Of a DNA stretch of 64,000 nucleotides, positions 17,779-30,007 are shown piece by piece. The notes beneath the pieces are model-generated. The model had not been told where the DNA came from, did no database searches, and saw only the letters and a list, made by a program, of their open reading frames with translations. Both the position numbers and the translations under genes were made by a program. The stretch is from NCBI RefSeq assembly GCF_000613845.1, contig NZ_BAJT01000014.1, positions 44,696-108,695 on the forward strand, written 5' to 3'. Each line of letters starts with the position of its first letter. Positions within the stretch are counted from its first letter, which is position 1. Source of the stretch: Asaia astilbis JCM 15831. Its GTDB lineage: Bacteria; Pseudomonadota; Alphaproteobacteria; Acetobacterales; Acetobacteraceae.

Positions 17779-18393
17779 TCACCCCGGAGCGAGCGAACAG
17801 AGCCCCTTGAGAGCCGCATGCTGAAGCAGGATGATCGTCTTCGCATCCTTGATGCGACCGTCATCGATCATGGTCATGGCTTGAAGGAAAGGAAGCTCAA
17901 GAACGGCGATTTCCTCCCCTTCCTGCACCAATCCGCCGCCGGCACCCGTCCGCATATCCTTTGTATAAGCGCCGACAAACAGGTGCAGCCGCTCACTCAC
18001 GCTACCGGGGCTGGTATAGACCGTCATGATCTCGCGCACCGACTTGACTGAAACACCAGCTTCCTCTTCAGCTTCTCGCCGTATCGCGGCAGCCGGGTCT
18101 TCGCCATCCAGCAATCCGGCGCAGGCCTCGATCAGATCGCCTTCCCCTTCAGCCAGAAAGACGGGCAGACGCATCTGACCGGTCAGAATGACTGTATTAT
18201 CCTGCGTATTATAAAGCAGGATCGCCGCGCCATCGCCGCGATCATAAACCTCACGCTTGAGAAGCTGGCGCGTTCCGTCCCGACGCAGGAACTCAAAGGT
18301 ATAGCACCACAAAGTCCCCCAGAAATCGGAGAGTGTCTCACGCGCTTTCACCGCCACACGCGAAGCACCCTGCTCAGGGTTCGAATGGCTCAT
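17779..18393 (-). CDS. nudK: Nudix hydrolase, GDP-mannose pyrophosphatase NudK type
   Basis: A 204-residue Nudix enzyme. The Nudix box GLLDGEDPAAAIRREAEEEAG is present with the spacing seen in NudK, and GAAILLYNTQDNTVILTGQMRLPVFL precedes it as in ADP-ribose/GDP-mannose pyrophosphatases. The family splits nucleotide sugars to NMP plus sugar phosphate. ATG 18393 (MSHSNPEQG) is chosen; the longer frame to 18483 runs into the promoter space shared with the divergent transporter gene. NudK is preferred over NudF because of the overall N-terminal pattern, but substrate assignment is provisional. Confidence 0.82.
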   Translation of the reverse strand: MSHSNPEQGASRVAVKARETLSDFWGTLWCYTFEFLRRDGTRQLLKREVYDRGDGAAILLYNTQDNTVILTGQMRLPVFLAEGEGDLIEACAGLLDGEDPAAAIRREAEEEAGVSVKSVREIMTVYTSPGSVSERLHLFVGAYTKDMRTGAGGGLVQEGEEIAVLELPFLQAMTMIDDGRIKDAKTIILLQHAALKGLCSLAPG

Positions 18394-18566
18394 GATCTTC
18401 CTTCCAGACACACAAAACAGGCTCTGATGAGGGCCTCGTTTCCAAAGGCCGCTCCCCGTCGCGTCGATCTCCGCTCCCCACACTTGCCCATTTGGCCCAA
18501 GGCGCGCGCATCACGTTTGAGACAGCCTCTTGCCAAAGACCGCCCGGACAGTGGAAATCGTTCCCC

Positions 18567-19528
18567 ATGCGTAAACTCGATCCTTTCCTCCTCAGCCTGA
18601 TCGGCGCGATCCTTCTCGCCACGTTCCTGCCCTGTTACGGGCAGGGAGCCATGGTGCTGAGCTCGCTGACGACGCTTTGCATTGCGATCATGTTCTTTCT
18701 GCAAGGGGCGCGGCTGGAGCCGAAAGCGGTTCTGGAAAGTGTGCGCGACTGGCGTTTGCAGGGCAGCGTTCTGGGATGCACCTTTTTGATGTTCCCCCTG
18801 CTCGGCATCGCCTTGCATGCGCTGATGCCCGGGGTGCTCAAACCGGATATGTGGCGTGGCGTGCTGTTTCTGTGCTGTCTGCCCTCGACCGTGCAAAGCT
18901 CGATCGCCCTCACCTCGATCGCGCGCGGCAATGTGCCTGCCTCGATCTGCGCCGCGACACTCTCCAATCTGGCCGGTATTGTCGCAACGCCGATCCTCGT
19001 GACGCTGGTGATCCAGCGAGGCAATGTGTGGTCCGGGCAGGCGATCATCGATATTGCAACCCAGCTTCTCCTGCCTTCGGGCTCGGTCAGCTTCTGCATA
19101 CCCGGATCGGAGACTGGGCAAAACGCAACAAGAAGCTGCTCTCTCTCAGCGATCGCGGGTCCATCGTGCTCGTTGTCTATACTGCCTTCAGCCACGCCGT
19201 GGTTGAAGGCATCTGGCATCGGGTCTCGCTGCCCGATCTGCTGATCACAGCCCTGTTCGATACGCTCCTTCTGGCACTCGTGCTCTTCCTGTCGCGTGGC
19301 ATGGGTCGTCTTGCCGGATTCAACGAGGCCAGCAGCATCTCGCTGATGTTCTGCGGTTCCAAAAAATCGCTCGCGACGGGCGTTCCGATGGCCAATATCC
19401 TTTTCCCTGCTGCCACCGTCGGGACGATTGTTCTCCCGCTGATGATGTATCATCAGGTCCAGCTTTTCGTCTGCACACTGCTCGCACGACGCTTCGCCGC
19501 CCGGTCCGAACCGCACCCGGAGACCTGA
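18567..19528 (+). CDS. Bile acid:sodium symporter (BASS/YfeH-like) family transporter (frameshifted)
   Basis: Inner-membrane transporter of about 320 residues with some ten helices. Seen: FFLQGARLEPKAVLE, LCCLPSTVQSSIALTSIARGN (the crossover motif region), and FCGSKKSLATGVPMANILF near the C-terminus, all typical of the YfeH/SLC10A7-like branch. The frame starting at ATG 18567 breaks near 19076 and the rest reads in another frame to 19528; restoring one T at 19076-19077 gives QLLLPFGLGQLLHTRIGDW without a gap. It is divergent from nudK. The transported anion is unknown. Confidence 0.86.
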
Positions 19529-19663
19529 TCAGAGTTTTCTTACCGCTCTTTCATGGGAAACCCCGACCGGGTGAGCGGTTAAGGCCTGCATCGGGGCCGG
19601 GTTAAGGGATCATGCCAGAGCGCTATCCAGACGTCCCCAAAACGGATTACGTCAGGAGCGCCT

Positions 19664-20866
19664 GTGATCAAGCAAGACTATGTAAACTCCATGTCGAGAC
19701 TTCTCGCGTGGTTCGACTGGCTGCCCCCCTCACTGGCGTCGACCCTGCTTCTCTGCGCTGCGGCCCTGATTGCTCTTCTTTTCAGCCGCCTGATTACTGA
19801 GGCGCTGCCTCGTCTGCCGGGTCTGAAGCGCATTGCCTCCATTCATGAGACGATCGCACGACTTCGAAATCACGTTCGCCTCCTGTTGATGATCGTTGCC
19901 GCCAGCGCAGCCTTGCCTGCCGCGACCGGTTTTGCCCCTTCGACGTCGGCGTTCCTCGGGCATTTCTTCGCTTTTGCGTTCATCATGACCATCGGTTTCG
20001 GTCTCATTAAGGCGTTTCGTTTCGGCACGGACAAATATCTCGAACGCATCGGCAATCGGGCCGGGGTGGATGACATCACGGTGCGGTCTCACAAGACCCA
20101 GATCCGCATTCTGCGTCGCCTCATCGAGATCACGGTCGGCGTCATCACTGTCGGCGCGGCGCTCATGGTGTTTGAATCGGTGCGGCAATACGGTGTGTCG
20201 CTCTTTGCCTCTGCCGGTGCGGCCTCTCTCGTCGTCGGTCTCTCGGCACGACCGGCCCTGTCGAACCTGATCGCTGGTATCCAGATCGCCATCACCCAGC
20301 CCATCCGGATGGAGGACATGCTGATCCTCAATGGGGACTGGGCCTTTGTCGAAGAAATCAACGCGACCTACGTTGTGCTGCGCACCTGGGACCGTCGACG
20401 TTACATCGTCCCCATCGCCTATTTCCTTGAAAACCCCTTCCAGAACTGGACGCACAGCTCACCCTCGCTCATCGGCTCGCTGTTCCTCTGGCTCGACTAT
20501 CAGACACCGGTGGACGAAGTTCGCCGCATCTTCAACGAAGAGCTCGCCAAAGCGCCCAACTGGGACAAGGATATGAGCTCGGTGGGATGTCAGGTGGCCG
20601 ACAGCAATGCCCAGGTCATCTCGATCCGCCTGATTGCAGGCGCGAAAGACGCGGGCGGCATGTGGAATCTCTGCTGCGATCTGCGTGAGCGTATGCTCAA
20701 GCGCCTGCGTGAAGAGCTGCCTCAGTCCCTGCCACGCGGTCGCACAGCGATCGTTCCCGGCACCCCGGAAGAGCCGGCTTGGCCCGACTCGCTCCTGTCA
20801 CCCCCGATCAATCACCCGATGTCGGGAGGACAATATTCCGGCCCGGATATCCGTCCAAAAGCCTGA
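19664..20866 (+). CDS. Mechanosensitive ion channel family protein (MscS type)
   Basis: A 400-residue MscS-superfamily channel. Four or so N-terminal helices are followed by the pore helix and the beta domain: SLFASAGAASLVVGLSARPALSNLIAGIQIA is the glycine/alanine-rich TM3, then ITQPIRMEDMLI and VVLRTWDRRRYIVPIAYFL. Such channels open under membrane tension during osmotic downshock. The start is GTG 19664, supported by AGGAG at 19654-19658; an ATG at 19691 is the alternative. Resembles the YbdG/large-MscS subgroup more than E. coli MscS itself. Confidence 0.9.
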   Translation: MIKQDYVNSMSRLLAWFDWLPPSLASTLLLCAAALIALLFSRLITEALPRLPGLKRIASIHETIARLRNHVRLLLMIVAASAALPAATGFAPSTSAFLGHFFAFAFIMTIGFGLIKAFRFGTDKYLERIGNRAGVDDITVRSHKTQIRILRRLIEITVGVITVGAALMVFESVRQYGVSLFASAGAASLVVGLSARPALSNLIAGIQIAITQPIRMEDMLILNGDWAFVEEINATYVVLRTWDRRRYIVPIAYFLENPFQNWTHSSPSLIGSLFLWLDYQTPVDEVRRIFNEELAKAPNWDKDMSSVGCQVADSNAQVISIRLIAGAKDAGGMWNLCCDLRERMLKRLREELPQSLPRGRTAIVPGTPEEPAWPDSLLSPPINHPMSGGQYSGPDIRPKA

Positions 20867-21090
20867 CCCCCTCGTTCATCACGTCAGTCTCTCCTACCGG
20901 GCGTTGGAAATAAGCTTGTCCCCCTGAAGCTCCGACGCCCACCGCAGACCCGAATGGCGCTGAGGACACCTGCCCCAAGCGCCGTCGAACCCGGCGACTT
21001 CAGGCAGGATCGAGACCGAATTCACAGATCTCATGCCGCTGGAAATATCGGACGACGCGCCCTGCTGCGAAATGCGGTAGGATGAATGCC

Positions 21091-22355
21091 ATGAGTTCTT
21101 TTCGCTTCCTGCACGCGGCCGATCTTCATCTCGATAGCCCCCTCAAAGGCTGACACGCCATGGTGATTTATCCATCGAGCGCATTCGCTCGGCGTCGCGC
21201 CAGGCGCTGGACAATCTGGTCAGGGTCGCCATCGATAATGAGGTCGCCTTCGTCGTGGTCGCGGGCGATCTCTATGACGGCAACTGGAAGACCATCAGCA
21301 CAGGCCGCTATATGGCCACGGCTCTGGGGCGCCTTAAGGCCCACGGGATCGAGGTTTTTATCCTGCAGGGCAACCACGATGCAGCCTCGGTCCTGACCCG
21401 GGATCTCCCCCTTCAGGCCGGGATCGAGCGCTTTCCGTCCCAAAAACCCGGCAGCTTTCAGATCGACGAGCTCGGCGTCGCCCTGCATGGGCAAGCTTGC
21501 CACCGGCATGTCCCGCATGACATGACCCCGGCCTACCCGGCCCCGATCCCCGGATATTTCAATATCGGGGTGCTGCATACGTCGCTCTCCAGTCACGGTC
21601 AGCACGAGACCTATGCTCCCACCACCCCTGAGACCCTGCGTGCCAAGGGCTACGACTACTGGGCCCTCGGTCATGTGCATGAGCGCATGATTCTCCAGGA
21701 GGGCGCACCCATCGTGTTTCCCGGGGTTCTACAAGGACGCCATATTCGGGAGACCGGAGAGAAAGGCGTCATTCTGGTCTCGGTCACGGATCACCGGATC
21801 GAGACAATCACCCCCATTCCCTGCGACGTCGTGCGCTGGCATGAAGAACGCTTCGACTGCACAGGACTCGAGCTCGACTCCGCTTTTCAGGACCAGTTGG
21901 GGGCGACGTTTCGCAGCATCGCGGAGACTCATGAAGGGCATCTCTGCGTCACACGCCTGATCCTGTACGGCGAAACCGCATTGCATGAGCGCTTGCGCCG
22001 TCAGGGCCCCGCCCTGCGCGAGACTCTCCATCATCTTGCCGCCATGAGCGGGGGTGAAATCGAACTCGAAAAACTTGTTCTCGAAACGTCGCCACTCGCA
22101 GCCATTGCGACCCCTGCAATGTCTGAGGAAGAGCCTTTCGCCCTCGCGGGCCTTGTTCGCGATGCCGTAAAGGACGACACGCTTCTGAACGAGATCGGCA
22201 AGGATCTCGATCTCTGCCTCAAGACGCTCAATCTTGGAGACATCGCGCCGGACTCGCTTCTTGCGCGCATCGACCGACGCGACTGGGCCAGCTTTCTGCC
22301 CGAGCTTAGTGAGGCCCTGTGCGACAGGCTCACCGGCAAGGGAGATGCCTCATGA
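21091..22355 (+). CDS. DNA repair exonuclease, SbcD/YhaO-like metallophosphoesterase (frameshifted)
   Basis: Calcineurin-like nuclease subunit of an SbcCD/Rad50-Mre11-like pair. From ATG 21091 it reads FRFLHAADLHLDSPLKG (metal-binding DLH) and then hits TGA at 21151. Adding one C at 21150 gives GLTRHGD and joins to VVAGDLYDGNW, ILQGNHDAAS and ALGHVHER, the remaining metal-ligand motifs. About 420 residues when repaired, with a C-terminal extension typical of YhaO. Its stop overlaps the ATPase start (ATGA). Likely role: processing of DNA ends. Confidence 0.88.
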
Positions 22356-25300
22356 GGCTCGCCCGTCTCGATCTGATCCGTTACGGCAATTTTGCCGACC
22401 GGCGCTTTGATTTCTGCGCCGACCCAACCGATCTGCACGTGCTTCATGGGCCAAACGAGGCCGGAAAATCGACGACGCTTGGTGCCATCAGCGATCTGCT
22501 TTTCGGTTTTCCCAATCTCAAGGCACAGGATTGGCGCTTCGACGCGGCCCAGCTTCGCGTTGGCGCCTGTGTGGAGCAGGACGACACGCGGTTGGACATG
22601 GTCCGCAAGCGGGGACGCACACAGACCCTTCTGACGCCGGATGACGCCACCCCCCTTGATGAGAACATCCTGCTGCGCTGGCTGGGCGGCGTCGATCGCG
22701 CTGCGTTCGAACGGATGTGGAGCCTCGACCACCAGCGCCTGCGCGCAGGGGGCGACGCGATGGCGCAATTCGAAGGCGATCTCGGGCAGCAGCTTCTGGC
22801 TGCCGGATTTGGCCTTGAAAACGTGCAATCGGTTCTCGACGCTCTTGAGGCCGAAGCGGGCGCAATCTGGAAGAAAAACGGTCGAGGCACACGTCTGAAC
22901 GAGCTGAAAAACCGTCTCGCCGAGGCCCGCAGTGCTCTGAGCAAAGCAGAGGGCACCCGCGCGCTCTGGACCGCCCTGAATGAGGAGACCCAGACCCTCG
23001 ACGCGGAGCGTGACCGCATCGAGCAGGCTATCGGGACACTCTGGAGCGAGCGAACGCAACTCGAGCGGCTCAAAAGGCTCAGGCCCAGCCTCACTCAGCT
23101 CGAAACGCTGGCCAAAACGCTGAGCACCGATTCCGCGCCTCTTTTCTCCCTTCAGGAACATGAAGCGTTTGATACGCTACTGCGTGACTGGAACGACGCG
23201 CAGCAGAAGCGGGCTGAACTGATGCGTCACCATGACAGCCTGACCGCCTTGCGCGCAGGATGTCAGCCCGATCTCGCTCTTCTGGCACAAGCCGAAGAGG
23301 TTCTCGCCTTCAGGAAAAAATTCGAGGCACTCGGGCCCCTCCACGCCGATCAGAACGAAGAAGCTGGCCTTGCGCGTCTAGAAGCCGAGCTGAACGCCGC
23401 CGGCTATCATGGTAAGGCAGAGGACATTCTCACCGCTTTGCCGGAAGAACGCTTGCTGGAAACCCTGCGTCCCCTGGCGAAAACCCATGATGCGCTCACC
23501 CAACGTGAAGATTTGTGGCGCAAGGATATGGAGGCCGCCCAAGAACGGCTGACTCTCGCCGAAACGCGCCTTGGCTCGTCACGTAGTCTCCCGACGCGCC
23601 CGTTGCAGATCGCCCTTCAACAGGCTGAAGCTCTGGGTGATGTCGATGGCACAGTCGCAGCGCTTGAACAGAAATGCCACGAGCTTGCCCTGCGTGACGC
23701 GCAGGCTCGGCGCGATCTGCTTCCCTGGGAAGGAGATCCAGACTCCCTTGTCACCATGTCGCTGCCCGAAGCGGATTTTCTGGACCAGCAACGGATTTTC
23801 TGGCGTGACAGAGACAAGGCCATCACGTCTCTCGAAGAGGAGAGACAGACCCTCGAGCAGGAAAGCGAGCGCCACACGCTCGACAAGACCCAGCTTGAGG
23901 AACGCGATATCGTCTCGGAGGCGATGCTGGCTCAGGAACGCGCCCGACGCGACGCCCTGTTCGAACGCGCACTCACGGCGTCTCATGATCCTGAAGCGAG
24001 AGAAAACTACGTTCAGGCGAAAAACCAGGCGGATCACCTCGCCGACCGCCGTTTCGAGAACGCTGAAGACTCCGCAAGGCTGACACAGATCGATCAGGCT
24101 CTGAAACGCTGCCAGTTGAAGCTGGGTCATGTCGCCGAACGCCGAGCCGAGCTTGCAAAACTCCATGAAGAAGCCGACCGCCAGTGGCGCGCCGAACTGG
24201 AACTGCGCGCTCTCCCAGCCCTGCCCCCCGAGCGCCTCTCCGGCTGGCTGGAGCTTCGCAACAAGGCCCTCGACTCACAGGCCGCGCTGCACGCCTCGAG
24301 AGACGAACTCGACGCAACACGCGCGCGCCGCACGGCAAGCCTCGCTGCCCTGAGCGCGCTCGTCCCGGAGCTTGCGAACCTCAATCGTCTTTCCGACGCG
24401 CTTATCGCAGCACGGCTGCATCTGCGTGATCGTGAGAAGCACGCCGAACGTCTGGCCGAACGTGAACAGGAATGCGAACTGGCCAGACGGGGCCTCGACG
24501 CAGAAAAGCGCAAGGGAGGCGAGCTTACGACAGCGCGTAACACACTTACCGCTTACTGGTCTGAAGCGCTTCCCGGCGCACCGCTCTGGTCACTCCAGAT
24601 GGTGGAAGACCGCGTCCAGCTTCGCGCCAAAGCCACGACCCTTCTGCACAAGAGAAAAACCCTGACCGCACGCACTGCCGAAATTGCGTCGCTCGAGGCC
24701 TCCTTTCGCCTCTTCATGACCCGCCTCGGCCGAGGGGATGCCCTCGCTCTGGCCTCTCCTGCCGAAGCAATGGCATCGCTGCATGATGCGCTCATCAAAG
24801 CGCATGGCGACAAGGAGCAGGCGGATCGTCAGGATGAACAGATCAGGGAAAGCGCTCTCGCCCGCGAGAAAGCGGACACCGAACTGACAGGGCTGCAGAC
24901 TCGCCTTGCTCCTTTTGCTGAGCGTCTAGGCACAACCGAGATCGACGCCATGAGGCCCCATTTCTCCGAAGAAGCACGCCATTATCGCGATAGAGACGAG
25001 AAAAAGCGGCTCGAAACTCAGATCCTCGACCATTCTGACGGGCTGGATCTCGCGCAGTTACAGCAACAAGCCGAAGCGATCAGTCCAGCCCAGATCGAGA
25101 CCCGGCTCGGCGCTCTCGAGAGCGAACAAAAGGAACTCGAACGGCAACGCAACGCTGCCTCCTGCGTGGCGGAGAGATCAAGGAATCCCTGCGCTTGATC
25201 GAAAAGGATGAAGCCGCGCTTGATGCAGCCCTCACCATCGAGACCTGCCGCACCGAAATGGCCAGTGCCGCCGAAGACTGGGCCTCGGCACGGATCCAGA

Positions 25301-25752
25301 CGCTGATCCTGACTCATGTCGCCAGACGCCAGAGGCTGGAGAGCACCAATCCGCTCCTGAGTGCGGCAGAAGCGTATTTTACGTCTCTCACCTGTGGCCG
25401 CTACCGGAAACTCTTCATCTCTGAAGACAGCAAAACGCCCGAACTGGCAGCTCTCCTGCATGACGAGAAACACGACGAGAAAACGGTGCGCCCCTCCGCC
25501 ATGAGCGAGGGCACGCGCGATCAGCTTTATCTCAGTCTGCGTCTGGCAGCGCTCGATCAGGCTCAATCACGTGGGGTCACGTTGCCCTTTATCGCAGACG
25601 ATCTTTTCATCACCTTTGACGAGGCGCGTGCGGAAGCGGGTTTTGCCACCTTGTCCGCGCTCGCGCAGAAACGTCAGATCCTCTTCCTGACCCATCACGC
25701 TCATCTTGCCGACATGGCTGCACGATTTGGCGCGACGCGGCACGCTGTGTAA
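22352..25752 (+). CDS. AAA ATPase, YhaN/SbcC-like, partner of the YhaO nuclease (frameshifted)
   Basis: A large (~1130-residue) SMC-like ATPase. The N-terminus LDLIRYGNFADRRFDF and Walker A GPNEAGKSTT are followed by long charged coiled-coil segments and a C-terminal lobe with the signature MSEGTRDQLYLSLRLA and Walker B LPFIADDLFITFD. The frame breaks at 25198; one extra C at 25161-25162 yields RNAASLRGGEIKESLRLIEKDEA in a single frame to 25752. ATG 22352 overlaps the nuclease stop, indicating one operon and a complex. The N-terminal half resembles YhaN of Bacillus rather than classical SbcC. Confidence 0.87.
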
Positions 25753-25763
25753 CGTCCATTGTC

Positions 25764-26624
25764 ATGACCTACGGGACAATCTTCATCACAGGAGCGGCAT
25801 CCGGTATCGGACGCGCCCTTGCTATAGCTCTGGCTGCACCGGGATGCCGTCTCTATCTGGCGGATTCTCAGCAAACGGGACTCAATGTCACCGGGTCAGC
25901 CTGTGAGGAACTCGGCGCCGAGACGCATCTGACCTGCCTTGACGTCACGGACGAGCCCGCCATGACGGCATGGTGCGCACAGGCACCGAGCGAGACGGTC
26001 GATCTGCTTTTGGTCTGTGCAGGAATCACCGGCGGTGTCGCCGCCGTTCAGGAGGATGGCGCCGCTTTTGAGAGCCTCGACCAGATACGGCGCATCATGG
26101 CCGTCAATCTCGATGGGGCTTTGAATGCCATCCTTCCCATGATCGAGCGCATGCGGGCTCAACCCCTGAGAAAGACCGGCTATTTTCGGCAGCAACGGGG
26201 CCAGATTTGCGCCATCGCCTCTGTCGCAGGGCTGGTTTCCTATCCCGGCACCCCGTCCTATTCCGCCTCCAAATCAGCGCTCGATCGTTTTCTGGTTGCC
26301 AGTGGTGCCTATACGCGTCGGGCGGGGATCCATCTCTCAAGCGTCTGCTGCAGTTTTGTCGCCACACCAATGGTCGCGCAAAACCGCTTTCCCATGCCCG
26401 GTCTTACGAGCATCGAAAGCGCCGTTGCCCGCATTCTACGAGGTCTCGCACGTCGCAAGAGACGGATCATTTTTCCCTCCTGGCTCGTCCTCGGGTCCCG
26501 CTTCATGGATATCCTGCCAATCAGACTGGCCGAACTCTATTATACCCGCCAGCCAACGGGCCGGCCTGGATCAATGCCGCCGCTGCCTCAGAAGCATCGT
26601 TCAGCGGATCGATCCTCCCAATAA
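25764..26624 (+). CDS. SDR family NAD(P)-dependent oxidoreductase
   Basis: Classical short-chain dehydrogenase of 286 residues. Cofactor motif TGAASGIGRA at about 9-18, LLLVCAGITGG (NAG-like), catalytic Ser in AIASVAGLVS and the YSASKSALDRF Tyr/Lys pair. A C-terminal tail of about 60 residues rich in Arg and hydrophobics (RKRRIIFPSWLVLGSRFMDILP) resembles membrane-associated SDRs that modify lipids or polyketides. It begins 11 bases after the YhaN stop, so it may be co-transcribed, but the functional link is unclear. Confidence 0.85.
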   Translation: MTYGTIFITGAASGIGRALAIALAAPGCRLYLADSQQTGLNVTGSACEELGAETHLTCLDVTDEPAMTAWCAQAPSETVDLLLVCAGITGGVAAVQEDGAAFESLDQIRRIMAVNLDGALNAILPMIERMRAQPLRKTGYFRQQRGQICAIASVAGLVSYPGTPSYSASKSALDRFLVASGAYTRRAGIHLSSVCCSFVATPMVAQNRFPMPGLTSIESAVARILRGLARRKRRIIFPSWLVLGSRFMDILPIRLAELYYTRQPTGRPGSMPPLPQKHRSADRSSQ

Positions 26625-26690
26625 CGAAAAGATAAAGACAAACGCACCTCAGACGACGTATTCCGACAAAAACTTTGCTATGAAGACGAA

Positions 26691-29600
26691 ATGAATTTCT
26701 GTCGTCTCTTCATCATGCGCCCTGTGGCGACGATTCTGCTCGCCCTTTCGCTCTTTGTAGCGGGGGCTATCTGCTATCCGTTGATGCCCGTGGCGAGCCT
26801 GCCCGATATCGGATCATCGACAATCAATGTCGAAATCGAGCAGCCGGGTGCGAGCCCGGAACAGATGGTGAGCTCGGTGACAACACCGCTCGAGCGCTAT
26901 CTCGGCCAGATCGCCGGGGGTGAAGCTGATCGAATCCGACAGCTCGAACAGCTTCGCCTATATCCGCATCGACTTTGTCGAATCCCGCAATATCGACGGG
27001 GCCTTGCGCGACGTTCAGGCGGCCTTGCGGGCGGCACGCGCTGATCTGCCTCAGGGCACGCTGGACCGCGATCCTTACGCCTATAAGGAAGACCCGACGT
27101 CCCAGCCGGTCTATCTGCTGTCTCTGACTTCCGATGTCATGACGCTGCCCAAGCTGTTCGATCTGGCGCAGATCCGGGTCAAACCGCTTCTCGCACAGAT
27201 CAAGGGCGTGGGACATGTGCAGGCTGTGGGGTCTGCCGCGCCCGCCGTGCGCGTGGATGTGAACCCCTATGCGCTGTATAAATGGGGCATCGGATTTGAG
27301 GACGTCAGGCAGGCTCTGGCTTCGGCCAATGCCAACACCCCCAAGGGTTTTCTCGATTCAGGTGGCCAGCGCATGATGCTGGAGACGAATGATCAGGCGG
27401 AAAACGCCGCGCAATATCGCGATCTGATTATCGGCTATCGTAACAACCTCAACCCGATCAAGCTTTCCTCTGTCGCCGAGGTCAAAGACAGCGTTCAGGA
27501 TCTGTATCAGGCGGGCTATTACAACAACAAACCTGCCATCACCCTGATCGTGCGTGGCCAGCCCAAGGCCAATACGGTCAAGATCGTCGATGCGGTAAAA
27601 GAGCGCATGACCATGCTCCGCGCGGTGCTGCCACCGGGCGTAGAGATGGGAACGGCCATCGATCTGTCATCGAGTATCCGCGCCTCGATGGACGATACAC
27701 AGCTGACGCTTGGCATTTCGATCGTTCTGGTCATCGGCGTCATTCTCGTCTTTCTGCGCAGACTGCGCTCGACGATCATCCTGCCGTGACGGTCCCCATT
27801 GCGCTGGTCGGCACGCTCGCCGTGATGAAATGGGAGCATTTCACCCTCGATATCATGTCGCTGATGGCGCTTACCATTTCGGTCGGCTTCGTCGTGGACG
27901 ATGCCATCGTGGTGCTGGAAAACATCGCCCGCCACATGGAAGCAGGCATGGACGCATGAGCGCAGCGCTCAAGGGATCGTCCGAGATCGGGTTTACCGTG
28001 CTGTCGATTACGGCCTCGCTGGTGGCCGTTTTCATCCCGCTCCTGTTCATCCCCGGTCAGATCGGCGCGATCTTCTACGAATTTTCGATGACCATCGTTT
28101 CGGCGTTGCTCATCTCGCTGGCGCTATCGCTCACCCTTACCCCCATGATGTGCGCCTATTGGCTCGATGTGGAACATGAGAAGCCGACAGGGCCGGGCTC
28201 GCGGGACCGCACCCTGCGCGCGATCGATTTCGTGCTCGATGGTCTCCTCGCGCTCTATTCCCGTACGCTGCGCTGGTCACTGCGCCATCACATCCTGACC
28301 GCGCTCACCCTGCCGCTCAGCTTTATCGTCCTTGTCGGCTCGATTGTGCTGATGCCCAAGACCGGTGTGCCGGGTCAGGATATTTCGTTGATCGGCGGGT
28401 CGGTCAGCGGTGACGACACGATGTCGTTTGCCGAGATCACCAAACGGATCAAGTATGTCGGAAAGGTCATGAAATCCGATCCGGATGTGCAATCCCTCAC
28501 CAGCTGGAATAACAGCAGCAGCGACGGCCAGCTTTTCGCTAGATTGACCGACAAGCGTGAACGCACACGCACAGATCTCCAGATTGTCGAAAGCATCCGC
28601 AAAAAACTGGGCGATATGCCGGGCCTGCGCACCTCGTTCTTTTCGGCAGGTGATCCCAATGGCGGCGGCGGACAGCATCGCAGCGGGGCCTATCGCTACG
28701 TGCTGCGCGATCAGGACGCGACCGAGCTCAAACTTTGGGTTAAACGCCTCGCTGTCAAACTGCGCAAAAACCCGATGATGACCTCGGTCACAACCAATAT
28801 CGAAGGCCATGGTGCCTCGGTGCATGTCAGGCTGCGACGCGACACGGAGGCCCGCTATCTAGTCACACCGCAGCTGATCGGGAATGTGCTTTACGACGCC
28901 TATGGCCAGACCGTCGCCTCGCGCATCCACACCGATATCACAACGCATTCTGTCGTGATGGAAGTGGCCCGCGCCTATCGTGAATCGCCCGAGCAATTGC
29001 GCAGCGCCTGGATTTCCACCGCATCGGGCACCCCGGCTGGTGCCGTGCGCTCCAACCAGATCCGGGTCAGGGCTGTCAGTGATGCCTCGGCGTCAACCTC
29101 CACCCAACTGAGCGAAGCGTCTCTCCGTAACGCCATCGCCAACCAGATCACCGGCAACAACTCCAACGGTTCCGCCGTTGCCTCCTCGGTCGAGACCATG
29201 ATCCCGCTCATCAATGTGGCCGATCTGGTCATGGAGCCGACCCCTCTGGAAATCGAACACCAGCAGGGCATGACCTCGACCGCCATCAGCTTCGATCTGG
29301 CCGATGGCAAGACCTATGAAGACGCCCGCAAGCTGATCGAGCAGACCATGCTGGATATGGGTGCTCCCCCGGGTCTGACGGGAGAATTCTCCGGTCTTGC
29401 TGGTGAAACCAAGGACATGCTGATCAACGAGCTGCTCGCTTTCGTGGCGGCGTTGTTTGCCATGTATATCGTGCTTGGCGTGCTCTATGAGAGCCTGATC
29501 CATCCCTTCACAATTCTCTCCACTTTGCCTTCGGCAGGGATCGGCGCCATTCTTGGCCTGTGGATTGGCGGAGAGTCCTTCAGTCTGATTGCCATGATCG

Positions 29601-29998
29601 GGATGATCCTGCTCACCGGCATCGTGAAGAAGAACGCGATCCTGATGATCGATTTCGCGCTCTATGCCGAAAAGGAGCTGGGACACACCCCGCGCGAGGC
29701 GATCTACGAAGCCTGCCTGACGCGTTTCAGGCCAATCCTCATGACCACCCTGGCTGCAGCTCTCGGTGCAGTGCCGCTCATGGTCGGCCATGGCTACGGA
29801 TCCGAGATGCGTCGTCCGCTGGGGATCGCCATCGTCGGCGGCATGCTCATCAGCCAGTTGCTCACGCTCTACACGACCCCCGTCGTCTATCTTTACATGG
29901 ATGCCATCGGGCGCTTCGGCACGCGGCTGTGGCACCGCCTGATCCCGAAGCGCACCGCCCCGCGCAGCCATGCCGCCCCGCTGACCTCACAAAGCTGA
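26691..29998 (+). CDS. RND multidrug efflux permease, AcrB/MdtB-like (three frameshifts)
   Basis: Inner-membrane proton antiporter of about 1100 residues when repaired. It begins [22 protein letters not shown] with the usual [24 protein letters not shown], and contains [16 protein letters not shown] (proton-relay aspartates of TM4) and [21 protein letters not shown] (TM10). Three breaks are needed: an extra G in GGGGG at 26916-26920, a missing C at 27780-27781 and a missing base near 27953-27955. Each repair restores family sequence (e.g. [24 protein letters not shown]). No membrane-fusion or outer-membrane partner gene adjoins it, which is unusual for this family. Confidence 0.9.
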
Positions 29999-30007
29999 AA
30001 GCCCGTC

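Noticed and set aside
18390..19516. Long antisense ORFs opposite the BASS transporter
   Set aside because: Arg/Gln-rich shadow frames of a real gene in GC-rich DNA; no domains.
22031..23161. 376-residue minus-strand ORF opposite YhaO/YhaN
   Set aside because: Mirrors the codon bias of the genes on the other strand and has no motif.
26691..27960. Programmed ribosomal frameshifting in the RND gene
   Set aside because: Three different shifts, no slippery heptamer with a downstream structure, and many unrelated genes show the same defect; error is simpler.
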